Positions 63,954-64,000 of a stretch of DNA of 64,000 bases are shown here, one piece after another (position 1 is the first letter of the stretch; the number at the start of each line of letters is the position of its first letter). The DNA is taken from NCBI RefSeq assembly GCF_965137005.1, contig NZ_CBCRXM010000012.1:29628-93627 (forward strand). Direction: 5' to 3'. This DNA comes from Sphingomonas_O antarctica (lineage in GTDB: Bacteria; Pseudomonadota; Alphaproteobacteria; Sphingomonadales; Sphingomonadaceae). The position numbers were made by a program, and so were the translations under genes. A model generated the notes under the pieces. The model saw only the letters and a program-made list of their open reading frames with translations, was not told the DNA's origin and made no database searches.

Positions 63954-64000
63954 ATGCGTCAGACGGGTTTATTCGGGCTATCGGATCAACTAAAGCGGTT
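63954..64000 (+). CDS. IS5-like transposase, 5' end only
   Basis: ATG 63954 begins MRQTGLFGLSDQLKRL, an N-terminus typical of IS5/IS1182-group transposases as far as I can recall, with ribosome binding site GGGAGG 7 bases upstream. It runs off the window edge, so assignment rests on 15 residues. Confidence 0.45.
   Translation, partial: MRQTGLFGLSDQLKR

Overview
The window is high-GC DNA from an alphaproteobacterium, most likely a sphingomonad (Sphingomonas or a close relative). Supporting signs are the gene neighbourhoods (dapF-mtaB-ftsY-yciB; xerD-accA opposite aroK-aroB; comF-grxC-nitrilase-DUF1178), a protein ending in a PEPxxWA-type sorting tail, and a ribosomal protein S16 with a long acidic tail. 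This placement is an inference from gene content and order. Three unresolved bases (11322, 11391-11392) show that it comes from a draft assembly.

Positions 1-44781 are mostly core genome. They hold a serine hydrolase, a TPR/2OG-oxygenase, a dipeptidyl-peptidase IV gene broken by one amber codon next to its catalytic serine, the rpsP-rimM-trmD-rplS translation genes (split by a convergent flavoprotein gene), ffh, a GGDEF-EAL protein, the dapF-mtaB-ftsY-yciB run, YceI, nitronate monooxygenase, an acyl-CoA ligase, class II DAHP synthase, tRNA-Arg, three tandem Flp pilins, accA, xerD, aroK-aroB, an IscU-like protein, cvpA, a class A PBP, recJ and a MacAB-type exporter.

The most unusual core region is 19019-25933. 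Three tightly coupled genes encode a cytoplasmic flavoprotein with two cyclic-nucleotide-binding domains and four 4Fe-4S motifs, a di-haem b-type membrane protein, and a membrane-anchored decahaem cytochrome c with a cytoplasmic FHA domain. They overlap a calcineurin-type phosphodiesterase gene and diverge from a TPR gene resembling cytochrome c assembly factors. The set reads as an electron conduit across the inner membrane that could be gated by a cyclic nucleotide and by phosphorylation.

Positions 45478-50294 are a signalling island: two or three sensor kinases and three response-regulator modules without DNA-binding domains, three of the junctions being overlapping start/stop codons. A PEP-CTERM protein follows.

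Positions 52036-64000 are accessory DNA. The first part holds an orphan NPPY methyltransferase, a MobA/MobL-like protein, a DEDD exonuclease beside a relative that has lost its first catalytic motif, several unknown proteins and an intergenic stretch with two perfect palindromes. After a decayed IS3-family remnant comes a rearranged RHS toxin locus. An RHS C-terminal part with a coupled lipoprotein (candidate immunity) lies on the minus strand, and the matching middle part lies on the plus strand. They meet at inverted 54-bp copies of one RHS repeat. A second RHS tip with a short coupled ORF, and the first codons of an IS5-like transposase, close the window.
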